In this document: positions 44,825 through 57,600 of the stretch, piece by piece | How positions within the stretch are numbered: the stretch's first letter is position 1 | How the letters are laid out: every line of letters begins with the position of its first letter | Source of the DNA: Gari tellinella | Taxonomy: Eukaryota; Mollusca; Bivalvia; Cardiida; Psammobiidae | NCBI GenBank assembly: GCA_922989275.2 | Contig: OV277874.1 | Location: forward strand, 16,852,154-16,916,153 | Direction: 5' to 3' | DNA: 64,000 bases | Notes under the pieces: model-generated | Seen by the model: only the letters and a program-made list of their open reading frames with translations | The model's database searches: none | What the model was told of the DNA's origin: nothing | Position numbers and translations under genes: made by a program

Positions 44825-45151
44825 ATATACCAAGTTAAAGTCTACTTTCAGTCCGAATGACCGCTCAGCCGACTGTACATATACTCCCCTGATCATTGAG
44901 CCATCTTGCCTACAATATTGAGCACTGCTAACATATGGCGCAGTCAAATGCAGCCGCTGTACCGACTCAGACCCTTCACAGGTACCCATTTTAACCCCTG
45001 GGTGGAGAGGAGCAATTCGCGGTACATGTCTTGCTCAAGGACATTCCTGTACATCATCGGGGATTTAGAAAAAATCCCCTAGTCAGACCGCTGGTCCGGC
45101 GGGGGATCGAACTCACGACCCCTGGTACCGCCGTCCAATGGTGTAACCAAT
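44825..45151 (-). mobile_element. tRNA-derived SINE-like element
   Basis: On the minus strand, from 45151: TTGGTTACACCATTGGACGG (A-box-like), then GTCGTGAGTTCGATCCCC (B-box). A body with CCTTGAGCAAGACATG follows, then the segment shared with 14411-14589. A Pol III head plus conserved body supports SINE. Confidence 0.65.
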
Positions 45152-45198
45152 TCATTATAAATCATAACTAAAATTTATATACAGTGGAGAATATAAGA

Positions 45199-45349
45199 AT
45201 CCACCATGAGTGTTGATGTAGGATAGGAATTTTCTCCCCCGAGGGTCAGAAAATTCATGCAGGGACGAGGCTTGCCGAGTCCCTGCATGAAATTTCTGAT
45301 CCGAGGGGGAGAAATTCCTATTCTACATCAACTAAACGAATGGTGGATT
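45199..45349. repeat. Long palindrome, about 150 bp
   Basis: Arms AATCCACCATGAGTGTTGAT and mirror, with GGAATTTTCTCCCCCGAGGG and CCGAGGGGGAGAAATTCC, around a GCAGGGACGAGGC hairpin. Confidence 0.75.
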
Positions 45350-45972
45350 TTTTTTTCTCCCATTTAAATCATTAAAACATGATACAAATAACGAAATAAT
45401 GGTAGTTTGTGTGCACTTTTTTCAGCCAAAACGTTGACGTTCTTTATATTAACGTCATAAACAATGACGTCATTTAGTGGAACCTGTAAGATAAACAAAT
45501 ATTTTGTTTATTCCCTGTTAGATCTACTTCTTATATGAAACACACTTAGGAAATAAAAAAAGTGAAAAAAGTGATAAAGACCCCTAGTTTGAGATTTGAT
45601 CAAATTTAGTGGTCTGAACCCTCAATATAATTTATCCGGACCATTAGGGATGAGGTAAATATAAAAGTTTTGCAGCCGATACACCACTGGTCATTTTTGT
45701 TGACAAAAAAAGGTAGTTTGTGGCATAATTATACATTTGGAAATTTGGGATTAGATGTAAATGTAATATTTATCTACTCAGAGAAGTTCAACAAATGCCC
45801 TTTTACCCGTTTACTGATCTTTTTTGCCGATTTTGAGTTCTTGACATTTCTACCGGTGTTACTGTCAAAATGTCACGCGCGATTATGTAAATTTGTTTGT
45901 AACCATAGATGTCACGCGAAATGATTAATGTGTTCGATTTTTGGTTGTGTTCGAATAACGGTTGTAACGGGA

Positions 45973-46215
45973 TACAGTGCTCCTTCGGCTCCCTATAACG
46001 GCCCTCGCACACAACAAATCTCTCCTTACAACGACCCATGTCGCAGTTCCCTAAACAGGATAATTATGTCTAACGTTTTTACTGCTGCAATATCGTTTAT
46101 TAATTAGATCTATCTTGAAATTTTGATAGAAGATATCTATGATGACGAGTAACATACAGGTTGAATTCAGACCAGACGTCGCGTTACGCAGCGTCTGATC
46201 TTGATTCAAGCCGTT
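45973..46215. mobile_element. Family A MITE, truncated
   Basis: Starts ATACAGTGCTCCTTCGGCTC, contains TATAACGGCCCTCGCACAC, and ends in the GATC palindrome at 46165-46215. Confidence 0.6.
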
Positions 46216-46335
46216 TTCAAAATTAAGAAAAGTCTTAAATGTTATCAACGTCTTACTGTCGTATTTTATTGTCGTTGTGCTAATGATGAACACTCGTGAA
46301 TCGTGATACATGGTCCATGCTGACCGTTCTGTTAA

Positions 46336-46873
46336 AGCGACTCGCAACCGTATGGTGTACTTGTCAAAATAAAATAAAATACTCAAATAAAAGCAAATTT
46401 GTGGCATTATTTGGCTTCTGACATTAAAAAAATATGATAAGTCCAAAAAAAGTCTCAAGAATCGTCACCGAATCTTAGATTTTTAGATATTTTCCATCGT
46501 TTTTCTATACCGACTAGTAGACGGTATAGTTGTTGCTGTTGCTTCTCTACACGGGCTCAGACATAAACACGAGCCGAATTACGAAGTTGTATGCACTTTC
46601 GACCGCAACACATTGAAATACGTTAAATCGATCCGAGATAAACGGATAGTTCCGTGGTCCATTGGTCTAAGCGGTTTCCCCTATTTTGCCTTCTGTCCGC
46701 CAATGCCGGGCCATGGGTTCGAATCCCACCAGAGACCAATATTTTTTTTTATTGAAATTCATTTTTTTAAAACAGAATTTCTTATCCTAAACTAATTCTT
46801 TACCATTTATATAAGCGTTTGACACATATTTACAAATTACTATTTTTAATGCACCATCTGGTTGCGAGTCGCT
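46336..46873. mobile_element. 538-bp TTAA-flanked element carrying a tRNA-like sequence
   Basis: Ends AGCGACTCGCAACCGTATGG and mirror CCATCTGGTTGCGAGTCGCT. TTAA at 46332-46335 and 46874-46877. Inside, at 46652-46740 on the plus strand, TGGTCCATTGGTCTAAGCGG and GGGTTCGAATCCCACC are good A- and B-boxes with type-II tRNA spacing. The 5' end does not pair with the 3' end. Confidence 0.75.
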
Positions 46874-47204
46874 TTAAACATGCATTGTATCTACGACTCG
46901 TCTAGTACCATCTATACATGTATATGTTATGATGATGAGCTTGTATAGCTCTACATTAATGCTTAAGTCAAATAAAACATCTGTTCTGTTCTGTTGATCT
47001 AGATCTAGATCTAGACTACTGTTCAGCAGTTGCGTTTCAAATCAGTTAATTTGGCGATATTCGGAAATGGCCCTAACGGAATTCTGAACTCCTAACGTTA
47101 ACCGAACCGAACCGAACAGAACAACACTTTTATTTCATCTCAGACATGGTTACATGCAGCATGAACCATCTGACTAGTACAGGCTGAAGTAAAATAAAAC
47201 GTGT

Positions 47205-47256
47205 CAATATGACGTCATCAACATACTCAAAGTTAGACAATGACGTCAGAATGCTA
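47205..47256. promoter_or_regulatory. Two TGACGTCA sites upstream of the new gene
   Basis: ATATGACGTCATCAAC near 47209 and ACAATGACGTCAGAATG near 47240 contain the CRE palindrome about 110-150 bp before the start codon. The motif is frequent elsewhere in this window, so a role is only suggested. Confidence 0.25.
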
Positions 47257-47266
47257 CACAAACAGA

Positions 47267-47344
47267 TAGTCTGGTACCCTGTCTCCTATATCTCCGATTG
47301 GGCTTTTGATATATGAAATAATCAAACATCCGGGAACCTGACTA
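47267..47344. mobile_element. 78-bp micro-MITE with 10-bp duplication, in the presumed 5' UTR
   Basis: Starts TAGTCTGGTACCCTGTCTCC and ends GGGAACCTGACTA. CACAAACAGA lies at 47257-47266 and 47345-47354. Sibling of 6099-6165. It ends 13 bp before the ATG at 47358. Confidence 0.85.
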
Positions 47345-47357
47345 CACAAACAGAACG

Positions 47358-47400
47358 ATGATGAAAAGTTTTATTCTGTGTCTGATCGTTTCAGTGCAAG
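47358..47400 (+). CDS. New gene exon 1: signal peptide
   Basis: MMKSFILCLIVSVQ, ending CAAG before gtaaaa (phase 1). Two adjacent ATGs; the first was taken. Confidence 0.7.
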
Positions 47401-50400
47401 GTAAAATAGATTTAACATATTTTGAATCACTCAGGTTATAAATCTAGATCTAGATATAATTTTAATCTATCCAAACCAAAAACTGTTGGTCCCAAAAGAA
47501 ATTCTTTGATTTTCTTTCTCAGACTCAGTAGAGTAAAGTAGATCTAGATCTACCCTTATTTCAAAATATCTAGATATTTAAAATCAAACATAGATCATAG
47601 AGCGTCCATTGCTAACGAGCTGCAGTGCTCCCTCTCTACAAAAACACCCAATGTGAGACAATGTGTTGTTCGGATGGAGTTGTTATAGGGAGGGAAAATA
47701 TTAAAGAAAATGAGAGTAGATCTAGATCTAGATCTACGACGTGGCTTAGATCTACGTTATATTGATTGAATCCAGATCAGACTTCGCGTAACAAACTGTT
47801 TGTCACTCGTCAATATGTTTCTTTTATCATAATGTCTAGATCTAGATCTAATATATCTAGATCAATGTATCGATCTAGTAGATCTAGATCTAGATTCTAG
47901 CATTCAGGAAAAATCGTTAATATAGGCTTTAGATAAATCTTGCATTTTTGCACATGGGCCTTTTATGCTTGACATGTGTCTTCCCTGTGTAAAGACCTTT
48001 CCAACCATACAAACCCTTTTGACCTTGACCTTTGACCTACTTTTGGAAATATCTTTAAATGTCTATAACATTTAAATCAACAGGCCTAGATCTTCCATAC
48101 TTTGTACATTGTATCTTTCTTTTGTGTTAATACTTTTCCACTAATGCCATATAGATTCTATTTTAATACGCGACCTTGACTTTTGACCTACTTTTGCAAA
48201 TAAGCATTAGATCTACATTACCGAACATGTTGCTACAGTGGAGAATCTGTTATTCTTTCCCGATAAACGCGTTTACGCTAAAACTAGTTTTTCATTTACA
48301 AACAGTTTGGAGCCAGATCAGACGCCGGGTAACCCGGCGTCTGATCAGGCTCCAAACTGTTTGCCACCAAGATGAACAAGAATTATCAGAATTGTCAAAA
48401 AGTTGAACTTTTCTACGTTTTAGTGCTTTGCGTTTGCGTACGTTTGCGTTTAAACGGGAAAGAATAACAGATTCTCCACTGTATGACGTCACGAATGACG
48501 TCAGAATAACAGATTCTCCACTGTAGCTGGAGGCATTTGTATTCGATAACCGGTATAGATGTAGATCTAAGACTCTGAAAGACACATATGATACAGATGC
48601 CCGTTACACTTAAAGTTTATATCTATATGTACACAAAGCTCTATAGAAAAAACTGCTTAATTTTTTGGGTACAAACTATACGATAAGTTAGACGGATGAA
48701 CTAGATCTATGTACAACTGTACCGTATATACGTATATACAGTGTTCCCTCTCTACAACGACATCCAATGGGAGACAACAATTGCGTGCGTTGTTCGGAGG
48801 GAGTCGGTAGAGGGAGGGAAATCGACAAACATTTGCAAAAAACCCAGATTGAATCCAGATCAGACGCCGCGTAACGCGGCGTCTGATCTGGATTCAAGCT
48901 ATTTGTCACTCGTCATTAAGTTTTTTTCTGTCAAAATGTCCAATATGTAACTTTAAGAAAAACAGCAGACGACAACTTTAAGCAGACGATATTAAAGTAG
49001 TAAAAGCGTTAGTCTTGTTTAGGGAACTGCGACAAGGGTCATTGTAAGGAGGGAGTCGTTGTTGGGAGGGCCGTTGTAGGGAGGGAGTGCTGTACATCTT
49101 GTTTTATTCTACAGTGTTCCCTCCCTACTACGGCCCTTCCAACAGTGACTCCCTCCTTATAATATAAACAACTATTGTCGTCTGCTGAGTGCTGACCTGT
49201 ATTTTAATCAAAGTTACATATAAGTGGACATTTTGATAGAATTAATATGTATTTAGGCTTTGCCTATGGACGGAAAAAAGTAATGAAAACGGAATAGTTC
49301 TATCACCATCAGTTCGTTGTGTTTTCCAGATCACACTCGAGGCTACGCCTCTCGTGACTGAGATCTGTATTACACAACCGACTCGAACTTTTATTATATA
49401 CCTAAATTGTTTGGGACAAGATCTATATGTTGTTAAACCAAATAATCAATAGATCTATAAGCACCCGTGTATACAATGTTAAAAGTTAAAACTCCTCCGT
49501 ACACCTATAATGCAATCTGAAAATATTTTTGGAAGTCATATGACCACCAATAATGACGTCATTATTTATATTGATGGCGTTTTGGTAATCCGTTATTTTT
49601 ATCGGTTCGATTGAGAAGTAGATTTTTGTAAATAACGTTCATTTAAGCGTTTAAGAGTATGAATTGAACTGTTTGAAGCTTTGGCCATTGGAGAAAATCA
49701 TTTCAAGTGAGTGTTGGGGGTTATTCATTTTTAAAACGGTTTAAAAATAGCACCGAAATTGGGAATTCCGAAACGTCACGCACAACTCTTCGTAAAAACC
49801 GTGACGTCATCATCCAAGATGTCAGCCCCCATGTTTTGTAGTTGCCTAGTTTTGAGGAAATTATTCACGCGCAAATCAAACACTTTTCAAAGTCTGTCAG
49901 TGATTGAATAAAATTGGAATACCTTTGATTTTATCATGCATTACTTAAGAACGGAAAAAAGGCAAGCCTTTTTTCCGTATTATATCGCGATACCCTTCCC
50001 CTGGTAATACACCATCCCTAATACATAGAGGATAACTGTGTTTTTTTAAGTGTAAGATCGAAATTTAATCCATTGATCAGACATTATATTTTCACGAGTG
50101 TAATAGTCTGATGTTCACGAAATGGATTAAATTCAATCTTACACTGAACAAATACAGTTATTCTATTTATGTGTGCTTTTAAGCCACTTTTTAAACGAAA
50201 TTGTTTGGCAATTGAAAGCGAAAGTATACTATTTATCCCGTGTTGAGCCTCAAGTTTTATATCGAATACATGTGCGTGACAGTTGGCGGTACATTGACGT
50301 CACTTTTTTATTGATTTGACGTCAAAAGATTTACGTCGTTACTTCCGATCTTGGATTCGTGTTCTTCCGTTGAGTGGTTCGCGACAAAAACGGACTGCCG

Positions 50401-51574
50401 GAATTGAACGGTAAGACACGATTGACTACGATTCTTGGGGAGCCCTACGGGGAAAATTTATAAAAGAAGCACGAGCGATGGTAATCCGAACACGCAAAAT
50501 CTATAGAAAAAATCCTGCTTTATTGGGTACAAACTATATGATAAGTTAGACAGATGAAGCATGTACAACTGTACCGTATATACAGTGGTCCCTCCCAACT
50601 ACGCCCCTACTAACAACAACTCCTCCTAGGACGAGAGACAAACAGCTTGAATCCAGATCAGACGTCGCGTTACGCGGCGTCTGATCTGGATTCAAGATTT
50701 TTGCAAAGTTCCCTTCATATAACGACTCCCTCCGAACAACACACAATAGATCCGTGTCTCCCATTGCGTGTTGTAGAGAGGGATATCTATTTGTGGACGG
50801 ACGGTCGTACACGTAAAACCGCATGCCCATAGTCTAATCGAAACGTGAACATATAGAATCTAACATCTATTTGCGAACAATTTCCCTGTTTATAAATCTA
50901 ACCCTTCCATGATCGTGAGGTTTTTTATCCCTTCATCCCCATAGTGTCGTCTGCTTCAATATTGTTGTCTGCAATATCGTTTCAAAGTTATATATCAAGG
51001 CATGCAGTATTTCTGACGTAATTTCAAAACAATCAGCAAACAGTTTTGATCCTGATCAGACGCCGCGTCACGCAGCGTCTGATCAGGGTCAAAATTGAGT
51101 GCAAATGCGTTTTATATGACGTCATTGAGTGTGAAAGGGTATAGACATAACAAATTTCTTAACGTTCTAAGGGGAACAACTGTTTCGATCTTAACGGTAC
51201 AGACTACCACGAGTTACCTATAATAGACCCCTTTGATGTAATTTGGGCCTGACATGAGATTTGAGATTCTCGTCTTTTTCAAGATTAATAGTGAGGCCCC
51301 TCAGTATCATTGTTTTCGGCTGATTAAATCATTGAATGAAATTAGATGTAGTATAGCATCTAAAGAGTGGAGAAGACGCTATTCTTTCCCTTTTAAGCCA
51401 AAACGAAGTAATATCAAAATAATAAAAATAGATCGAATGATAATAATAATGATGATAATAATAACCAAACGAAGTAATATCAAAATAATAAAAATAGATC
51501 TAATGATAATAATAATAATAATAATAATAATAACCAAACGAAATAATATCAAAATAATAAAAATAGATCTAATG

Positions 51575-51606
<32 letters not shown>

Positions 51607-54600
51607 TAATAATGAGCCTATACATGTAAGAAGACATGTCAAATAATAAGATTAGATCTAATAAAAATAATAATGATGATAATAATAGTAATTAATGATA
51701 ATAATAACAACAATACTAATGATAATAAGCCTATACATGTACAAAGTCATAATAAATAATAAAAAAAGATCTTTTGATAATAATAATAATAATTATAATA
51801 ATAATACGAAGTCATAATAAATTATAAAAATAGATCTTTTAATAATTATAATAATAATAATAATAAAATAATAATAAGCCCAAACGAAGTACATGTAATA
51901 ATAATAAAAAATAACTTTATTTAATGAGACACAGTGCATTAAAATGTAGACTATAACAAATGGAACGCAAACGCATTCATGAAAATGTAGAAAACATTTA
52001 TTACTAATGAAACGATAACACAGCGCACGAAATTTCCAAATTTTCAAGTAAATATAGTTTTTTTTGAAGAAAACCCCCAGCTTGAACTTGCTTTGCAGGA
52101 GTCTGTGACCGTCACAAAGTAAGATATTATTTCGTCACTAGATACATCTTAGTATGGTTGAGTGTGGCATTTAGTGTTCAGGACTCTGTGACCTTGACCT
52201 CTGACCTTGATCGTTGGAAAACCCTATCTGGGCCATATCTCTTATACTATATCACTGACTTTAATGTAGCAATACCAAATTTCTTCTTTGGTTACATCTT
52301 AGGATAAAAAAGTGTTGCATACAATTTTCAGGAATTTGACCTTGATCGTAGGAAAATCTTGTCTGGGTCATATCTCTTATAGGCTACTATATTACCTAGG
52401 AACACCAATTTTTGGATACATTTTAGGATTGATGAGCATGGCTAATAGTAATTAGCAGTCTGTGACATTTTCTTGGCAACATCTCTTATACTATACACAC
52501 CAATATATATCTATGCTTACATGTTGTCATTGGTTTTGTTTGGTTGTGTTTGTCATCGTCCGTTTCTGCCATCTATGGGCTTATTGGACGCCACAGAGAG
52601 AGGAGAGCGAATACAAAGAACCCGGAGGGCATGCAATATGATAACAATGCATTTGTCATAAGTTTAACATAAACACAACCAATGGTGGACGTAGTCGATG
52701 GGTAAAGTGCTCGATTACGACGCCAGGGGTCGTGTATAAGCCGAGGTCTGATGTATCAGAAATGAACCAGAGAACTCTGTCGATACAGTACTGAACCTTA
52801 TTAAATTAACAATTTTTGCGATTCGCTTGCAATTCGATGGCAATTCGCTTGCAATTCGATGACAATTCGCTTGCGATTCACAATACTAACTTTACCCTCG
52901 GGTAAGTTTTTTTGAATGGTGTATCTCACAAATGTTCGCAAATATGTCTTAGTTATGTTTTTCGATTCAATTTTTGTCACAACCGCGTCGGAAAATTCGC
53001 GTAAACATATTCAAACGTAGGATTTGTTTTTTGAAGCGCCCGATTCGATGGCAATTCGATGGCAATTCGCTTGCGATTATCAATTTAATTTAATAAGGTT
53101 CAGTACTGTAATAAGAGTAGGACATCGCGCCCAGGTCCTCTCTCTCTGGGGCGTCCAATTAGCGCATAGATGGCAGAAACGGACGTTAATTAACAAACAA
53201 AACAAACCGTTTTATTTTCGTCGACGAAATGACGTAGAAATGTAATTTTTTGACGTCATTCAATTTAATGTTTTTTTTTCAGGTGTTGTTCCACGTCGTA
53301 TGCACGTACAGGTCCGCCATAGACAGACGTTTGCAGTCAAGGGTATGTGTCCCGAAATATTCGATGTATCGAACAACTCGATAAGTCGACACAGGGCTGC
53401 CAAAATTTGATCTTGAAAAATATAAAGATTGCCAAATATGCTATTTTTCAAGCGCGATTATTAAAAACAGGTTAAAAGTAAAGCAAAATGCGCCTTACTT
53501 TCAACCTGCTTTAAGCTACCATCTGCTAGGATAAAAATCCGAAGATTTATGAAAAATCCAGAGAAATGGAAGCCCTGCGAACAGACAAAACTGAATTAAA
53601 TAGATAAAGAATCCATTTCTGGGATAACGGGTTAAGCTACATTTGTTAGTACGGATTGCCAGACATCATATACCTGCATTGTTTTACCCTTTCGCTCATA
53701 ATTCAGTTACACCAGCGGAGTCTGGTCAGGATTGAAACTGTTCGTCACTTGTTTTGAAATTACGTCAGTTATACTGCCTTGAATCTAACTTTGAAACGTT
53801 ATTGCAGACAATAATAGTAAAGCAGACGACAATATGGCGTGGAAAAGGTAAAAATTCACAATAAATTTCACCATGAAAGGGTAAAGTTCATTATTTTGTT
53901 AGTATTGGCAATTTGCTATGAATCCATGATACCTTTGGGTTCTTTGTTATTTCAGAAATCGAGAAAAGGTCCTACATCCGACTTCCCGACATTGTGGAAA
54001 CGGAACTTGGACTAGATATCCACAGACCAGAAACGACGGTATGTACAATATATACACATCACCAGTTGGCAATGCGATACAGGATGTTGTATTCAGCTCG
54101 AGACGTTTTTGGCGGAAATAGCCAATCAGACTCGCGCCAAGGCGCGAGTCTGATCGGTTGTTTCCGGCGAAAAAGTCGAGAACTGAATACAACACCCTGT
54201 ATCGCAATGCCAACTGGTGATGTGTTTATTATATGACTTGAATACACACCCAAAACAACGAAATAGTTGTTTAAATCATTTTATATCAAGAAAAATAAGT
54301 TATTTGAAGCAGATTAAGAATTCTTGTTTGCCAAAAACTTGTATATGTACTTAAATGACGTCACGCTCAATCGAAATCGAGGTTGGAGTAACATACAAGG
54401 TGGCTGATACAAGGTGGCGGATACATATGTTAATGATAGAAAATATAGCAGGTCTGTGCTGAACATGTTTCGGTTTCTGGGAGATTTACCTCCTTCATGC
54501 CATGACGTCATCAACTTAAAACAATTATTGTCGCCTACATTAATTTCTGAAAAATAGAATTTAGATATCTTGGTTTAAGAAATATAAAATTGAGTGTCAA

Positions 54601-57600
54601 ACTAATTAACGTCTAGTTCATCCTTTCACTCTCAATGACGCCTTAAAGCGCGTTTGCAAACAGTTTAGGTCCTGATCAGACGCCGCGTGACGCGGCGTCT
54701 AATCAGGACCCAAACTGTTTGATACTCTCATCGATATAAATTTAGTCACACAAACTCTATAAATCTAACTTTGAAATGTGTCTTGCAGGCAATAACACTG
54801 AAGCAGACGACAATCAATCGGTAAAGGGGTAAAAATCTCCCGAATAATTTAATCATGAAGGGGTTACGATCCAAACTGTTTGCAAGTAACCATTGTACTC
54901 GGGTACAAGCAGTTATATTAAGGGGATAATCACTCACATCCAGCGAACTTTTGATTAAATTTCGCATTTACAACTTAAATCACGCACCCTTTCACACTAT
55001 ACATCAACTCATTTTAATGCCACGAAAGAACATAACTCGTTTTTAGTCATGCAACACGAGAATGGAAATTTCTATCATAGCAGCTTGAACGGTGGAGAAG
55101 ACTTTATTATTTCCCAAATCAACGCGTTTATAAGTGTTACACCTGGAGGGCGTTCAAGTACCGTATCAGCGAACAGTAACGTTAACCGATGCAAACAACC
55201 CATATAATACGACATCTAACGTTCACCGATACTCTTCAATAATAACTCATTGCGCCCCAATGTTTATAAACTTTTCAAGGGTACGAACGATTTATGTGCG
55301 AATCTAAATAACATAAGCAAAAGTGCACTAATCAACTAAAATGCATCAATTTTACCGCATATAAAAATAAGATTTAGCTGCTCAGATGTAAGCTGCTTTG
55401 TTTGATACATTAAGGTTCATGTAATGTGTCTGTACGAGAAAAAAATACCCAAATTTGAAAAGTTGCAATACTCAATAACTATACCACATTGGCTAAAATA
55501 TTTTCATACAGTATAAATAAGTAGTCAATGAAAAGGAGCATGCCTAAATTTTCATTAATATAAGTGTACTTGTGATGTCAGAAGATCCAAAAGTAGCGAA
55601 CTTGGAGTAAAAATAGCCTCTTCAGCAGAATATATCAAATCACTTAATGGCACGTATTTTCGGAAATCTGGTAGAATACATACAAAGAACCCATTACATA
55701 CTGGGTACTCCTACACAGAATGTCTTACAAAAGTAAAAAAAAAACCTTGTAATTGGCCCTTAGAATACCCCATGCTTGATTCAAGGGCAGCCATTTGCAT
55801 TTTACAAATTTGTAGAAGTTTGCTAACATTTAAAGTCCATTTACTCCAAATCTACAAAACCGATTGACAATTGTTATATACGTGCGGACAGAGAAAAGAA
55901 CAAGCAATATGATTGATGGAATGTCACTCACCCGAATCACTGCAGTTAGACAATATATCCGTTCAATTATATCAAGGTCACCGAAATATGTCATTTGTCG
56001 ACTTTTCCGATTAATCCGCATTTTCTCATTTTTTAATATCCATATTTTCAACTTTTATTTCAGTTCACTATTGTTGTTTGATACATAAACAATAAAATAA
56101 GTGCATTGCGCATTACTTTCGATCATAAATTTCTCCGTATGTCACGATTCTTTAGCGGATTACTTGTCGGAAAGTAATTTCGTCCCTGTACAGCTGACCT
56201 TTGTTTCAGGAAAATCAACAGTTTGTCCCTTTAAATCACCTTTTTACACCCATTCAAGTATTCCACATCTTTCCGGCTATTGTAATGTTGATTAATATTT
56301 CACTTTGCATTGCGATCTCTATTATATAAAGCTTACATTGTTGTGAAACTATTCAAGCCTTTGGCAGGTACAGGGGTAAATGCTCATGTACAGTGGAGAA
56401 TGTGTTATTCTTTCCCAATAAACGCGTTTACGCTAAAACTATTATTTGCAGTGCAAACAGTTTGGAGCCAGATCAGACGCCGGGTAACCCGGCGTCTGAT
56501 CAGGCTCCAAACTGTTTGCCACCACGATAAACATGAAATATCAGAATTGTCCAAAAGTTGTTATTTTCTACGTTTTAGTGCTTTGCGTTTGCGTACGTTT
56601 GCTTTTAAACGGAAAAGAATAACAGATTCTCCACTGTATATACTTTTGCACGAGTTGGACAAGGCTTTCTATGGTGTCCTAGTAGGGACACAACCGACGA
56701 TTTCGTTGGGCAGAGACACACAATTCTTTTTTGTCCTTACTACTTTTTTCACGTATATTCTGCTTCTGCATTTCACACATACACTCACATTAAAATACTG
56801 TAATAGTTCATGAGTATAATTATGCAACTACCACCCTGATAGCCTTACTTCAGTAGTTGTAAGAATTTAAAAACAATCATAAGGGCACAGATATTTGAAA
56901 ATTTAGTCAGAAACAATCATATATTAATTTATCTTATGCTCAATTTGGTTTTCGTTCTAGGGGATCCTGCGTTTTACAGTTAATTGAATACATAGATGAT
57001 TAGTCACATTACATTGAGGGTGATAGAATTTGGGAAAATATATTGTATATTTAGATTTTGTCAAAGCTTTTGAGAGCATTGTACATTAACGTTTTCTCGC
57101 AAAGTATCAGTATTTGGTATCAGAGGGCCCGTTTTGTCATGGAAACGTGACTTTTTTACTGGACGTAGGCAATATGTATCTGTGAAAGGACCCTGGTCTG
57201 TTTCGTGGGAAGACATTTTAAGTGGAGTACCCCAGGGAAGCGTCCTGGGACCCATATTATTCATATGTTTATAATAGATGACCCCCTACCCCTGAAGTTA
57301 TACGTAGTATTGTGAAATTATTCGCTTATGGTACCAAACTATACAACAAAGACATTAAGATTGATATTATCCAGCACGACTTAGATGCCTTACATATAGT
57401 CAAAGTGGCTGTTGCGTTTTAATGTGAAAAATTACAGAACCATACACTTTGGAAGAGACAACCAATATTATCAGTATACTTTGAACTTTGCGGACATTGA
57501 GTATGCTAGTGAAAAGGGGGATTTAGGGGTAATATTAGGATTAAAAAGTAAGTAGACATATAGCTGAAAAAGATAACAAATCCAACAGTGTATTATCCTT

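Larger units (their letters stand above)
46990..47900. repeat. AGATCT-rich region
   Basis: Runs of (CTAGAT)n or (AGATCT)n at 46996-47018, 47440-47456, 47540-47553, 47715-47735, 47833-47850 and 47866-47897, across the 5' side and first intron of the 295-residue gene. Confidence 0.7.

Noticed and set aside
51254..51646. 130-codon plus and 87-codon minus frames of Ile/Lys/Asn repeats
   Set aside because: Translations of an (AAT)n microsatellite, not proteins.
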